Part shown: positions 17,492 through 26,525 of the stretch, piece after piece | Numbering within the stretch: the first letter of the stretch is position 1 | Layout: each line of letters opens with the position of its first letter | Notes under the pieces: model-generated | Told to the model about the DNA's origin: nothing | Database searches by the model: none | The model's input: only the letters and a program-made list of their open reading frames with translations | DNA from: GCA-020345945 sp964596985 | GTDB lineage: Archaea; Thermoproteota; Bathyarchaeia; RBG-16-48-13; GCA-020345945 | Direction of reading: 5' to 3' | NCBI GenBank assembly: GCA_964596985.1 | Contig: CAZQWG010000002.1 | Coordinates: 310,001 to 374,000 of the forward strand | DNA: 64,000 nucleotides | Translations under genes and position numbers: made by a program

Positions 17492-18613
17492 TCAGCGGGA
17501 TAGAATATATCTGTAGAGTCTGAGATAGCGACCGGCGATAATGTCCCAGGTATATCTTCTCTCTATCTTTTCCAAGGCGGCATGTGCGATTCTTCTCGCA
17601 AATCCTGGGTCCTCTATCAGTTTCATGATCGCATCCGCAGTCTGATCATGGTTCCTCGGCTCTACGAGCAACCCGTTCTCCCCGTCTTCTATGACTTCTG
17701 TGATTCCGCCGACTCTGCTTGCGACTACGGGTTTACCTGTTGCCATCGCCTCGTAGATCACATGCGGCATAGCCTCGTATGTAGGTATGTGAACGAAGAC
17801 GTCGCAGGCTGCATAGTATGTGGGGACCTCCCTGTAAGGTACTATGCCGAGAAAAGCAACAGCCTCCGACAAACCTAGAGATCTTACCTTTCTCTCCAGC
17901 CTCCTTCTTTCAGGGCCCTCTCCGGCTATCATCAATCTGGTCTCCGGGATTCTCTTTGAGACATGGGCGAAGGCATCTACCGCATAGGAAACCCCTTTCC
18001 TTTCAATGAGCCTCGCCGCCACCATCACGAGAGGGTTGTCTAACCAGCCCAGCCTCTCTCTGACCGCTCTTCCAGAGACCGCAGGATTGAATACCTTGGC
18101 ATCGATGCCCTGCGGGATGGCTACGGCATTCCCTGGAAAATTCTTCTCTATCGCCCTCCTCTTCAGATCTTCGCTGGTTGTCACAAGCAGATCGGCTGTC
18201 TTTATCGCCTGCATATAGAAGAATCCTGGTCTTCTCCCCGGGTCTGCTGGTGTATAGACGTCGTCTCCTGCAAGCCCCAGCATGACCGGCTTCCCCACGA
18301 TCTTTGCGACAAAGACCGCTAGGAGACCGGTCTTCCAACTGCTCCAATGAACGTGAACCACATCGATCTTCTTCACAAAGATAAGCTGCAACAGTCTGGG
18401 CATCGCCAACGGGCCGGTCAGCACGAACCTCTCAATCTCTATGCCGTCCAACCTCTCCCTTCCCGGGCTCTTTCCCCTGCGAATCGTCATCAAGAAGACA
18501 TCGTTACCCTGTTCAGCCAGCCACTTAGAGATCTCATAGATCTTTACCTCCATCCCCCCTGTCATCGGAAGGAAACTCGGGGTGAACATGAGTACCCTAA
18601 TCTCTCTCACCAA
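17492..18613 (-). CDS. GT4 family glycosyltransferase
   Basis: This 373-residue retaining glycosyltransferase has the two-domain GT-B fold. The N terminus TPSFLPMTGGMEVKIYEISKWL has the usual glycine-rich acceptor loop; VVHVHWSSWKT follows. In the C-terminal domain, GRAVRERLG, VAARLIERKGV, MIAGEGPER and the E-x(7)-E motif in PTYEAMPHVIYEAMATGKPVV bind the nucleotide sugar. No membrane helix is evident, so it acts at the cytoplasmic face. The start is TTG at 18613 or the adjacent GTG. A TATA-like TTATATTTTA on the minus strand near 18714-18724 could be the promoter, between this gene and the tnpB element. Sugar and linkage are unknown. Confidence 0.88.
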   Translation of the reverse strand: MVREIRVLMFTPSFLPMTGGMEVKIYEISKWLAEQGNDVFLMTIRRGKSPGRERLDGIEIERFVLTGPLAMPRLLQLIFVKKIDVVHVHWSSWKTGLLAVFVAKIVGKPVMLGLAGDDVYTPADPGRRPGFFYMQAIKTADLLVTTSEDLKRRAIEKNFPGNAVAIPQGIDAKVFNPAVSGRAVRERLGWLDNPLVMVAARLIERKGVSYAVDAFAHVSKRIPETRLMIAGEGPERRRLERKVRSLGLSEAVAFLGIVPYREVPTYYAACDVFVHIPTYEAMPHVIYEAMATGKPVVASRVGGITEVIEDGENGLLVEPRNHDQTADAIMKLIEDPGFARRIAHAALEKIERRYTWDIIAGRYLRLYRYILSR

Positions 18614-18731
18614 CTCTCTCGTCCATGTAGATCCATTGTCGCTAGACGTTCGATAGGCTGAGGCTCGTTGAAACCCTTCATCCTGAAACGGTTGCCATAT
18701 CAGTCTCAGAATGTAAAATATAACTGTGGTT

Positions 18732-18744
18732 CTGTTAACTCTTC
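18732..18744 (+). repeat. Inverted repeat, tnpB downstream side
   Basis: CTGTTAACTCTTC is the exact reverse complement of 19947-19959. It lies 60 bases past the tnpB stop codon, within the region where an omega-RNA would normally extend in active TnpB loci. Confidence 0.6.
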
Positions 18745-18803
18745 AGGTCATTGTATCCTCTGAGTTAACTCCGCTACCATCTGCTCCCCATCTTTCAACT
18801 GGT

Positions 18804-19931
18804 TCATCGCTTCACCTGTAGGGCGAATGGGCTGAACCTCAGCCCTCTTGATAGGTTGCGTGCCGAGTTCTCATCTCTATCGATGAATAAATGGCACTTG
18901 GGACACCAGAGGCGTCGATCCATGCCCATTCGGGTATCAGACCCACATATCGAGCATTTCTTAGATGTGCCTCTTGGATTAACATATACTACAGGTATGC
19001 CTTCCCACTTGGCTTTGTATTCGATCTGCCTCTGGAGCTCACGGAAGCTCCAACTATTCATTTTTGCCCTGTAATCTTTTCCTTGGCCGTTACCTTTACG
19101 ATAAAGCTTCCTTATACCCGTCAGCTTCTCCATGACTATGCGAAACCCCAGGGCTTTCGCCTCTTTCACGATCTCCTTGGATGTGTGGTGAAGTATCTGG
19201 TTCACTCTTGCCCGCTCTTTCTGACCGTACTTCTGATATATCTTCTTCCGGATACGGGCGTCGTTCCGTTTGAAGTGGGATTTGACCTCCCGATAGGTTG
19301 CCTTGATTAATGTAACCTTCGAGAGGTCATATGCCTTTACTTTGTTTGTCTTGCCATCGTTTGTGGCTGTAGCCGTAGTGACATTGTCTAGGTTCCGGTC
19401 TACACCCATTTGCCCCATACACTCTATCTCAGCCGTCTCTTTAGAGAAGTTTATGCTGATCGTGTGAGGAGTAAGCGTGACAGAGCGTACGTCTACGTTT
19501 GGGTCGGAGAGGACTTCCAAGGCGTGGCTGTTAAGGGGGAGATACTCGTATCTTCTTGGTTCGACGGGGAGTCTGACTGATCCTCCAATTATTTTAAATC
19601 CGTAGCAGGTCGTCAGCATCGGCCTCCGAGCGTACGGAGTCTTGACGTGAGGATTCTTTCGCTTCGCCTTCCGATGATTTCTGAGCATTCCAACGGTGGT
19701 GCTGATAGCGCATAGCTTGTAGTATGATGGAACCTTGTACGATGAAAGTTCCTTGTATGATTTTAATGAGAGGGATTTTAGTGAGGTGACGTTCTCTCTC
19801 AACCCAATCCTCACACAGTCGTTGACCATTCTCCTGAAGGTCTCTAGAAGGCTGAGAAGACTGGGCGGCAGAGTGATGTTTTGCTTGACGGCTTTAACTC
19901 CTCGCACAGTGTTATGAAATGGATTCATCAT
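18804..19931 (-). CDS. tnpB: TnpB-family RNA-guided nuclease / IS605 OrfB
   Basis: This 375-residue protein belongs to the TnpB (OrfB_IS605) family, the RNA-guided DNA nucleases ancestral to Cas12. The split RuvC site appears intact: Asp178 in GVDRNLDN, Glu268 in VMEKLTG and Asp353 in DRDENSARN. The four-cysteine zinc finger is C326-S-I-C329 and C343-P-K-C346. The N-terminal half is basic and would bind the guide RNA. Length is normal and there is no frameshift, so it may be active. The ATG at 19931 is followed at once by a second ATG (19928). It sits between GT4 genes of opposite strands in the glycan island. Confidence 0.9.
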   Translation of the reverse strand: MMNPFHNTVRGVKAVKQNITLPPSLLSLLETFRRMVNDCVRIGLRENVTSLKSLSLKSYKELSSYKVPSYYKLCAISTTVGMLRNHRKAKRKNPHVKTPYARRPMLTTCYGFKIIGGSVRLPVEPRRYEYLPLNSHALEVLSDPNVDVRSVTLTPHTISINFSKETAEIECMGQMGVDRNLDNVTTATATNDGKTNKVKAYDLSKVTLIKATYREVKSHFKRNDARIRKKIYQKYGQKERARVNQILHHTSKEIVKEAKALGFRIVMEKLTGIRKLYRKGNGQGKDYRAKMNSWSFRELQRQIEYKAKWEGIPVVYVNPRGTSKKCSICGSDTRMGMDRRLWCPKCHLFIDRDENSARNLSRGLRFSPFALQVKR

Positions 19932-19946
19932 ACTTAAAGCCCATCC

Positions 19947-19959
19947 GAAGAGTTAACAG
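19947..19959 (+). repeat. Inverted repeat, tnpB upstream side
   Basis: GAAGAGTTAACAG is the partner of 18732-18744. It lies 15 bases upstream of the tnpB start codon, next to a minus-strand TATA-like CTTTAAG. Confidence 0.6.
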
Positions 19960-20003
19960 GACTAGGGACACGAGGGTAGTGGGCTTTCTTCCGGTGACAT
20001 TCC

Positions 20004-21152
20004 TTGTTCGTGTGCATGGTTGCTGAGCGGTATCCGCCTCATATCGGGGGGGCGCCGTTCTGTATCCATCAGCTGTCGTCGGCCTTGGCTCAACTCGGAC
20101 ATCGTGTCCATGTCGTTACTAGCAGGGAGCCGGATACGGGTCATGAGGAACTCATCGACGGGGTCGAGGTCTTCCGGGTTGATAGGGTGGGCATCCCCCG
20201 GTTGAAAGGTCTGAGCTTCCTTCACTCGGCGACTCGAAGGTTGCTTGCCCTCTCAAGGGAGCACGATTATGACCTCGTTCACTGCCATAACGGGATTGGG
20301 GGTCTCGTAGGTTATCGGTGGCGCAGCTCATTCAGGAAACCCTATGTGGTTACCCTGCACGGTTCGATAGCCACCTCAATGAGGGCAGGACTCGTAGTCA
20401 GGACTTTGGCTAGGCTTATTGAGGAGTTTTCGGTGAAGAATGCCGATGCGGTTACTTTTGATGGCAGTAGCTTACTTGAAGACTTCGTGACATCGACGAG
20501 GATCGGCCGGGGAAAGGCGTTCTACATACCCAACGCAGTAGACACTGAGGAGTTTTCTCCGCATAGTGGTGTGAAACCTTACGAAGGGGTCCACCTGGAC
20601 ACGACGAATGTCGTGTATGTTGGGCGGCTGGTTCCCGGCAAGGGTCTGTTTACACTGCTCGACGCGTTTTCTCAGGCCTGGAGTGAGATGGGTGAGCTTT
20701 CTTTGATAGTTGTAGGTGAAGGCCCTTTCCTGAAGAGGATGAAGCAGTACGTAGAGAACCAGACTCCAATCCCAGATGTCCACTTCTTGGGGGCTGTCCC
20801 TCACGGCGATCTTCAAAGAATCTATGCTGCCAGTAGTATGGTTGTGTTGCCGTCCGTATCCGAGGGGTTGAGTAGGGTCCTGCTTGAGGCGATGTCCTGC
20901 GGGAAACCCGTGATTGCCACGAATATTCCGGCAAATCTCTCACTGGTTGAGGACGGGGCGAACGGCCTCATCGTACCAGTAGGGAATGCGGGCATCCTCG
21001 CTGAGACGATCCTCAAACTCGCCAAAAATAAGAACCTTCAGGGGAAACTAGGTAGAACTGCTAGGAAGACGATCCTCCTAGAGTATGGTGTTGCTAAAAG
21101 GGTGGGGCGAATGTTGAACGCGTATAGGGTAGCTACCGAGTCTTTTCGATAA
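20004..21152 (+). CDS. GT4 family glycosyltransferase
   Basis: This 382-residue GT-B transferase has the acceptor loop AERYPPHIGGAPFCIHQLSSAL, LVHCHNGIGGL and VTLHGS in the N-terminal domain. The C-terminal domain shows YVGRLVPGKGLFTLLDAF, VVGEGPFLKRM, and the retaining GT4 motif LPSVSEGLSRVLLEAMSCGKPVI. It starts at a TTG with GGTGA six bases upstream, a clean example of the ribosome site used in this genome. It is the first plus-strand gene after the tnpB element and is followed at 21205 by a GT2 transferase, probably in the same transcript. Substrates are unknown. Confidence 0.9.
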   Translation: MFVCMVAERYPPHIGGAPFCIHQLSSALAQLGHRVHVVTSREPDTGHEELIDGVEVFRVDRVGIPRLKGLSFLHSATRRLLALSREHDYDLVHCHNGIGGLVGYRWRSSFRKPYVVTLHGSIATSMRAGLVVRTLARLIEEFSVKNADAVTFDGSSLLEDFVTSTRIGRGKAFYIPNAVDTEEFSPHSGVKPYEGVHLDTTNVVYVGRLVPGKGLFTLLDAFSQAWSEMGELSLIVVGEGPFLKRMKQYVENQTPIPDVHFLGAVPHGDLQRIYAASSMVVLPSVSEGLSRVLLEAMSCGKPVIATNIPANLSLVEDGANGLIVPVGNAGILAETILKLAKNKNLQGKLGRTARKTILLEYGVAKRVGRMLNAYRVATESFR

Positions 21153-21204
21153 GATAAAATGGGCGTTCCCCTGACTAGTCAAATGTCTTCGGGGTGAAAG
21201 ATAC

Positions 21205-22158
21205 GTGAAAAAATGTAAGGTCACCGTGTTAATCCCTGCTTTCAACGAGGAGGACTCCCTGCCAATACTCGTAGCTAGGCTTCGAAAGCTGATCAAGGAA
21301 GGAACTATCGACGGCGACATCCTTATCGTCGACGACGGCAGTACTGACCGAACCGGCGAAGTCGCAGAGAAACTGGCGCGCAGAGATAGGTCTGTTGGGG
21401 TGGTTCGGCATCGCCGTAATCTCGGTAAGTCCCAAGCCCTCAGGACAGGTATCCCACGGTGTACCGGCGACTACATCGTTATTATAGACGCCGACCTTCA
21501 GTACGCCCCCGAGGACATACCGAGACTCGTCTCAGCCCTCGACGAGGGGTTCGACGTCGTCAACGGCTGGCGGAGGAAGAGAAGAGACTCATGGGTAAGA
21601 AAGCTCCCGTCAGCCGTCTACAACATGGTCTCCCGGCTCGTATTCGACCTACAGGTCAACGACTATAACAGCGGTCTGAAAGCCTTCCGTCGTGAAGTCC
21701 TAGAGAGGATCAGCTTGAGGAGCGACCTCCACCGATACATGCTCCCGCTCGCACATCAAACAGGTTTCAGGGTCGGGGAAATCGAGATCCAACACTTCCC
21801 CCGCAGATATGGCAGTACGAAATACGGTTCACCGATCAGATTCGTCTTGGGGCTGTTCGACTTAATCTCGCTCAGACTTCAATTCGCTTTCTTGGAGCGC
21901 CCCATGACCCTCTTCGGATTGACCGGGATTCTCCTCTCCTTCCTTGGGGCGCTTTTCGGACTATACGTAGTCTCTCTGAAGATCCTCTACCGTGAGCCTT
22001 TCGGTCATCACATGGCCTTGGTCCAGCTCTCTGCGTTGTTAATCTTGACTGGAATCCAGTCTTTCTTCTTCGGTTTTCTCGCAGACATTCTGGCAACCAC
22101 GAGAATCGAGTTGCTGAGTGCTATGGAAGAACGGGAGGAAGCTGGGAAACGACGTTGA
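21205..22158 (+). CDS. GT2 glycosyltransferase with two C-terminal membrane helices
   Basis: This 317-residue protein resembles polyprenyl-phosphate glucose/mannose synthases (GtrB/DPMS type). VTVLIPAFNEEDSLP, LIVDDGSTDRTG, IIDADLQYAPEDIP (DxD) and NDYNSGLKAFRR form the catalytic domain in residues 1-225; HFPRRYGSTKYG precedes two hydrophobic helices at about 235-300. It would charge a lipid phosphate with sugar for the GT-C transferases of the island. GGTGA lies seven bases before the GTG start. Its stop codon is one base away from that of the convergent gene at 22160. Confidence 0.88.
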   Translation: MKKCKVTVLIPAFNEEDSLPILVARLRKLIKEGTIDGDILIVDDGSTDRTGEVAEKLARRDRSVGVVRHRRNLGKSQALRTGIPRCTGDYIVIIDADLQYAPEDIPRLVSALDEGFDVVNGWRRKRRDSWVRKLPSAVYNMVSRLVFDLQVNDYNSGLKAFRREVLERISLRSDLHRYMLPLAHQTGFRVGEIEIQHFPRRYGSTKYGSPIRFVLGLFDLISLRLQFAFLERPMTLFGLTGILLSFLGALFGLYVVSLKILYREPFGHHMALVQLSALLILTGIQSFFFGFLADILATTRIELLSAMEEREEAGKRR

Positions 22159-22159
22159 G

Positions 22160-23416
22160 TCAGGATCTGTGTCCGACCGTTGTGTACATGAGGTCAAGAT
22201 AGGTTCTTCCGATCGTATTCCAGTCATACCTATCACCGATTCCCTCAGCATTTTTCTTGAACTTCTCCCGTAGATCTTGACTATTCGTCACCTCTTCGAT
22301 AGCGTCCGCGAGTTCAGTCGGGTCTTCAGGTTCTACCACTATTCCAATTTTCTCTTCACGAATCATCTTGGCGATCTCGGAGTCTGTAGGTACAGATGCG
22401 ACGATAGGAATCCGGCCTGCGACGTAGTCAAAGAATTTCAGGGGAATCATACTGCGGCAGGCGACGCTATCCCTGAGGGTGATTATTCCGATATCACCTG
22501 CAGCTACGAGCTTGGTAACCTCGTCTCTGCCGACCGGTCCGATGAGCCTCACCGGGTCGTCTAGCTCGCCTGAAAGCCTTCTCAGCCCGTCTAGGAGGGG
22601 TCCCCCGCCTGCCACTATCGTTGAGATCTTGACTCCTCGAGATCGGAGCTCGCTTCCGGCACTCAATATGTTCCATGGTGCTTGATGCCTGCTTAGGGTT
22701 CCGGTGAAAACGGCTAGTCTTCCCCGAACCCCATAACGCCGCTTCGTCTCTTCACGCTCCTCTTCGGTTAATAGTTGAACCCGTTCCGGTCTTGCCCCGT
22801 TGGTGATCCTGAGAACGCCCTTGCCTGATCCTCTTCTAGCCGAGATTCTCCTCCTCAAGGTCTCTGAGGTGCAAACCACACTATCTGCTGACGCATACAG
22901 AATATTGAATACGTAGTAGACGATCTTTGTCAGAGCCCTTTCCAAGCCCTGGCTCTCCTCCATAAGAATAGTCTCCCAGTCATCCCTGACATCCAGTATG
23001 AATGGGCGCCCCGTAACCTTGGCTGTCAACCAGCCTGCCAGCCCAGAATCCTCGTTCGGCACAGTCGCCAAGACCAAGTCTGCCCTACTATTCAACGTCA
23101 CCCTGAGGCTCGCCAAAAAGAGTCCCAGAGTTGACAGGAGAGCATATATCACGCTTGGCAATCCATCGGGAATGTTTACCCTGTATACCTCCCTGTTCTT
23201 CCCCAAGGAACCATGCCTTTTCCCGGTCTTGGGAAAATCCCGAGGAGGAACGACGGTAACCACGTGGATCTCCTGCCCCATCTCCGCAAGGATCTCGGAT
23301 AGATCCTCCATGCGAGGCGCCCCACTCCCCATCATCGGGGGAAAGTAACGTGAGACGAAGCAGAGCCTAAGATTCCTTTCAGGGGTTTCTCCCAAGACTC
23401 CTACCGTTCCGTTCAT
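22160..23416 (-). CDS. GT4 family glycosyltransferase (WbuB-like)
   Basis: This 418-residue GT-B transferase has an N-terminal CFVSRYFPPMMGSGAPRMEDLSE loop, long helices around residues 90-150 with hydrophobic character (membrane association), and DVRDDWE, a motif seen in WbuB/FucNAc-transferase relatives. The C-terminal half has VFTGTLSRHQAPWNIL, VAGGGPLLDGL and PLKFFDYVAGRIPIVAS in place of the usual E-x(7)-E loop. The protein begins with an ATG at 23416. A palindrome centred on a TATA-like sequence lies about 80 bases upstream. The acceptor is unknown. Confidence 0.85.
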   Translation of the reverse strand: MNGTVGVLGETPERNLRLCFVSRYFPPMMGSGAPRMEDLSEILAEMGQEIHVVTVVPPRDFPKTGKRHGSLGKNREVYRVNIPDGLPSVIYALLSTLGLFLASLRVTLNSRADLVLATVPNEDSGLAGWLTAKVTGRPFILDVRDDWETILMEESQGLERALTKIVYYVFNILYASADSVVCTSETLRRRISARRGSGKGVLRITNGARPERVQLLTEEEREETKRRYGVRGRLAVFTGTLSRHQAPWNILSAGSELRSRGVKISTIVAGGGPLLDGLRRLSGELDDPVRLIGPVGRDEVTKLVAAGDIGIITLRDSVACRSMIPLKFFDYVAGRIPIVASVPTDSEIAKMIREEKIGIVVEPEDPTELADAIEEVTNSQDLREKFKKNAEGIGDRYDWNTIGRTYLDLMYTTVGHRS

Positions 23417-23493
23417 CTTCGGTCGTTGTATAGTTAGCTAGCTTACCCTCCCTTCTTAACTACTGTCATGGTGAAAAACATACTCTTCGGCTC

Positions 23494-23509
23494 ACCGGGC
23501 TTAAACCCG
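23494..23509. promoter_or_regulatory. Palindrome overlapping a TATA-like core between divergent genes
   Basis: CCGGGCTTAAACCCGG is a 16-base near-palindrome (two mismatched central positions) with CTTAAA at its centre. It lies between the minus-strand GT4 gene (start 23416) and the plus-strand flippase (start 23613). On the minus strand the core would act as a TATA box giving a leader of about 60 bases. A regulator bound here would cover the box. Inferred from sequence only. Confidence 0.35.
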
Positions 23510-23612
23510 GCTATGTGCGCTCTGGACTTGCCGGAGAGACCGATATCTATAACACATCCCTGCGGTATACGTAAGATCCTCTGCCCTACCTCAAGGTTAG
23601 GAGAGACGAGTA

Positions 23613-25133
23613 TTGAAGAAGAGCGAGGTCACTCGAGGAACGATCTACATCGCTATCCAGAACGCGGTGCAATTCTCGATAAACCTCGTCGCCACGATGA
23701 TTCTGGCCCGAATCCTACCGCAAGATGAGATCGGGTCCATCTCCGCCCTAACCTTCTCTTTCGTGATCTTCGTAACCTTATCCGACCTATCTCTGCCCAC
23801 GGCCAACACCAAGTTCATCTCTGAGCATCTAGGTGCCGGGGAACCATCCCAAGCATCAGCGGTAATGGCCACTATCCAGAGATATGTCCTGGTCTCCTCG
23901 ACCGTCTGCCTTTTCGCTGCATACCTCCTCTCGGAGAAGTTTTCAACCCTTGTCTGGGGTACTGGCGAGAGGCAACTTGTCTTCCTCACGGTCTTCTTGG
24001 CTTCCTATATCTTCGTCATCAGGAATACCTATCTCTCTGGTCTGCGCGGCCTCAATCTCTTCGACAAGTACGCCGCCACGGTAATCACCGTAATCGCGTC
24101 TGGGCGAGCCATCGCCCTTCTTCTTGCCTGGTTTGGCTTTGGGGTGCTTGGATACATGATTGGATGGCTCGTGGGAGAGGTGTTGGGTCTCTCCCTCGCC
24201 TTCTACTTCTATCGGGGGAGACTCCCTGAACCGAAGACGTCGTACCCGTGGAGGAGACTGTTTGATTTCAGCTGGCCTTTGCAGACCGAACGGGTAATCT
24301 CGACCATGGCCGACTGGTCTGACCAAATGCTTCTTCTCGCCGCAACATCGGATCTCGCCATGTTGGGAACGTACTTCATCTGCGTTCGAGGGGCCTCGTC
24401 CCTCTCCATCATATGGTTGGCTTTCAACGTGACGGTAATGCCCACCCTCTCCCGGTTGTACGGGGAATCCGGAAAGGGGAGGCTTAGGGGAGCCCTCAAG
24501 ACCGCCTTGAGGTATCTTCTTCTGCTACTCTTTCCCGCCGCACTCGGACTCGCGGCTCTCTCGAGGACAGCCATGATCCTGCTCGGCGGTTCTGCATACG
24601 AGGTCGGGGCTTTTCCGCTCTCCATCCTGGCTCTCGGGTCTATCCTTCAGGCCGTGACATACATACTAATGTCGACGTTGAACGCGATCGCCGAGACGAA
24701 GGCTTTTGTCAAGATCGGTATTGCGAATGTGGTAGTCAACGTCTCGCTGGTTCTCCTGCTATCACCACGTCTCGGTATCTTAGGGGCTTCCCTGGCCCGA
24801 GTCGGTATGTGGACGGTCAACTTCGCGTTGATGCTGAACGAGTTGAGGCGCCACATCAGGATTGAACTTGACCGGTCAACCCTGTGGAAGGGGGGGCTCT
24901 CCTCCGTCCTGATGGCGGTCTTCATCGTTTTTCTGGACAATCTTCTGCTAGGGGTCTTTTCCAGCCCCATCCCTAGAATCGTGGTAGGGATCTGCTCTGG
25001 GGGTCTTGTATACGGCATCCTACTTCTACTACTGCGCACGCTAGACCCTGAAGATTTCAAACTCCTCAGATCGCTCTCCCCGCGGCAGATGCATAGAATA
25101 CTCGCATTTCTCGAGCACCTATCTCCCTTGTAG
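23613..25133 (+). CDS. Wzx-type oligosaccharide flippase (MOP superfamily)
   Basis: This 506-residue protein has 12 to 14 hydrophobic helices and would flip lipid-linked oligosaccharides across the membrane. The opening GTIYIAIQNAVQFSINLVATMILARILPQDEIG is typical of the polysaccharide-biosynthesis (PST/Wzx) family, as is the later YILMSTLNAIAETKAFVKIGIANVVVNV block. The TTG start has GGAG at normal distance. It is the only flippase in the window and so the best candidate to export the glycans built by the neighbouring GT4 enzymes for use by the GT-C enzymes outside. Substrate specificity is not readable. Confidence 0.85.
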   Translation: MKKSEVTRGTIYIAIQNAVQFSINLVATMILARILPQDEIGSISALTFSFVIFVTLSDLSLPTANTKFISEHLGAGEPSQASAVMATIQRYVLVSSTVCLFAAYLLSEKFSTLVWGTGERQLVFLTVFLASYIFVIRNTYLSGLRGLNLFDKYAATVITVIASGRAIALLLAWFGFGVLGYMIGWLVGEVLGLSLAFYFYRGRLPEPKTSYPWRRLFDFSWPLQTERVISTMADWSDQMLLLAATSDLAMLGTYFICVRGASSLSIIWLAFNVTVMPTLSRLYGESGKGRLRGALKTALRYLLLLLFPAALGLAALSRTAMILLGGSAYEVGAFPLSILALGSILQAVTYILMSTLNAIAETKAFVKIGIANVVVNVSLVLLLSPRLGILGASLARVGMWTVNFALMLNELRRHIRIELDRSTLWKGGLSSVLMAVFIVFLDNLLLGVFSSPIPRIVVGICSGGLVYGILLLLLRTLDPEDFKLLRSLSPRQMHRILAFLEHLSPL

Positions 25134-25144
25134 AGAGAGTGTCG

Positions 25145-26347
25145 TCAGTCAACCTTCGATTCCAAGGCTTCCCTATAGGTCTCGACGTACCGCCTTGTCA
25201 TGGTTTCTAGGCTGTAATTCTCCGCAGCCTCCCTCCTCGCATTTCCCCCCAATCTACGCCTGGTCTTCGGGTTCGATAGTAGGTCGAGGATCACATCGGC
25301 TACTTCCACTGAGTCCCAGGGATCGCCCACTACTTTTCCGCTTTCATTCTCTCTGACAGGCTCCCTTGTCCCCTTGCTGTCTGATACTATGGCTGGTAGT
25401 CCGGCTGCCTTGCTCTCGAGGAGTGAGATCGACAGCCCTTCCCTTGAAGATAGCTGGATGAAGACATCGGAGGACAAGTATATGCGTGTCTTCTCCTCTT
25501 CCGATACAAATCCTGTGAATATGACCGCGTCTTCGATCCCGAGTCTCCGGGTGAGGCCTCGAAGTCTCTTGTCTTCTTGGCCTTCTCCGACCAATAGAAA
25601 CCTGAAGTCGGGTAGTCTCTTAGCCAGGTGTGGAACAGCCCTCAATGCGAGGTCGATGTTCTTTCTCCCTACAAGTCTTGATACCGATAGTAGTACCGGG
25701 GAGTCTAAGGGTATCCCGTACTTCTTTCTCGTCTCTTCTCTGGCCGCCTTGTTTGGACGGTAACGTTCTACGTCGACCCCATTGGGGATTACTTTGACTT
25801 TGAAGTCTCCGAGTTCTCCGATGAAGTTCCTTCTGAGCTCGTGGCCGACCGTGACTAGCCTGTCTGCCTTGGTTGCGGTGTACCTGAGCATCGGGTAGAG
25901 TATCTTGGGTACTTCGTAGAAATCGGCGTTGCCGTGTACCGTGATGACCAAGGGGACCTCAGTGGAGGACTTCACGATCGCCCCTGAGAGTCCTGAAGGA
26001 ACGATGAAAGACGCGTGTATCAGGTCTACCTTCTTTTCTCTAACCAGCCGGGACAGATGTCTTGTCGAGTAAACCACGTCTAAAGAGAGGACAAAGTACT
26101 TTCCGTACCATGGGACTCGCGCCTCTGCTATAGGATGGTATTTCCATCTCTCGGGTGCGGGACTCCTATACCTCTCGACATTGAAGCCCGCCATCTCTTC
26201 CCTTCTGTCGAGATCTTTGAATCCGCGGGTAACGACCGTAACCTGATGCCCTTGTCTCGCAAGCCCTCGGGAGAGCTCGTAGGCAAAGAGCTCGCCGCCT
26301 CCGTGGACCGCTGGCGGGAAGGTGTGGATCAGGTGGGCAATCTTCAT
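25145..26347 (-). CDS. GT4 family glycosyltransferase
   Basis: This 400-residue GT-B transferase shows HTFPPAVHGGGELFAYELSRGL at the N terminus, DLIHASFIVPSG and ITVHGNADFYE in the acceptor domain, and VSRLVGRKNIDLALRAV, LLVGEGQEDKRL and QLSSREGLSISLLESKAAGLPAIVS in the donor domain, including both glutamates of the retaining motif. It begins at an ATG with AGGTC upstream. The gene is convergent with the flippase and lies on the same strand as the nucleotidyltransferase further upstream. It would add a sugar on the cytoplasmic side. Confidence 0.9.
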   Translation of the reverse strand: MKIAHLIHTFPPAVHGGGELFAYELSRGLARQGHQVTVVTRGFKDLDRREEMAGFNVERYRSPAPERWKYHPIAEARVPWYGKYFVLSLDVVYSTRHLSRLVREKKVDLIHASFIVPSGLSGAIVKSSTEVPLVITVHGNADFYEVPKILYPMLRYTATKADRLVTVGHELRRNFIGELGDFKVKVIPNGVDVERYRPNKAAREETRKKYGIPLDSPVLLSVSRLVGRKNIDLALRAVPHLAKRLPDFRFLLVGEGQEDKRLRGLTRRLGIEDAVIFTGFVSEEEKTRIYLSSDVFIQLSSREGLSISLLESKAAGLPAIVSDSKGTREPVRENESGKVVGDPWDSVEVADVILDLLSNPKTRRRLGGNARREAAENYSLETMTRRYVETYREALESKVD

Positions 26348-26525
26348 CCGTAAGACCTGCTCTGCCGTGTTGGCACTCTCGGGATCTCTTTCGAGTTGGC
26401 TCCAACGATCTCAGAGGGTTCTCCCTTTTAGAGACTTTCGTTGAAGAATCTCCTCACAGTCACAAATACCCTGTAATGCCCTAGAGGGATTCGGGAAGCG
26501 ACGATGAGCCGACGTATACACGTTG

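Larger units (their letters stand above)
18732..19959 (-). mobile_element. Lone tnpB element (IS200/IS605 type) bounded by an inverted repeat
   Basis: This 1228-base segment contains only tnpB and is bounded by a perfect 13-bp inverted repeat, 18732-18744 and 19947-19959, with GTTAAC at its core. No tnpA transposase (HUH type) is present, so movement would need help from another copy. A third GAGTTAAC, inside the 10-base palindrome GAGTTAACTC, lies at 18762-18771 between the tnpB stop and the outer repeat. IS200/IS605 elements are known for subterminal hairpins rather than terminal inverted repeats, so these limits are tentative. No target duplication is seen. Confidence 0.5.
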
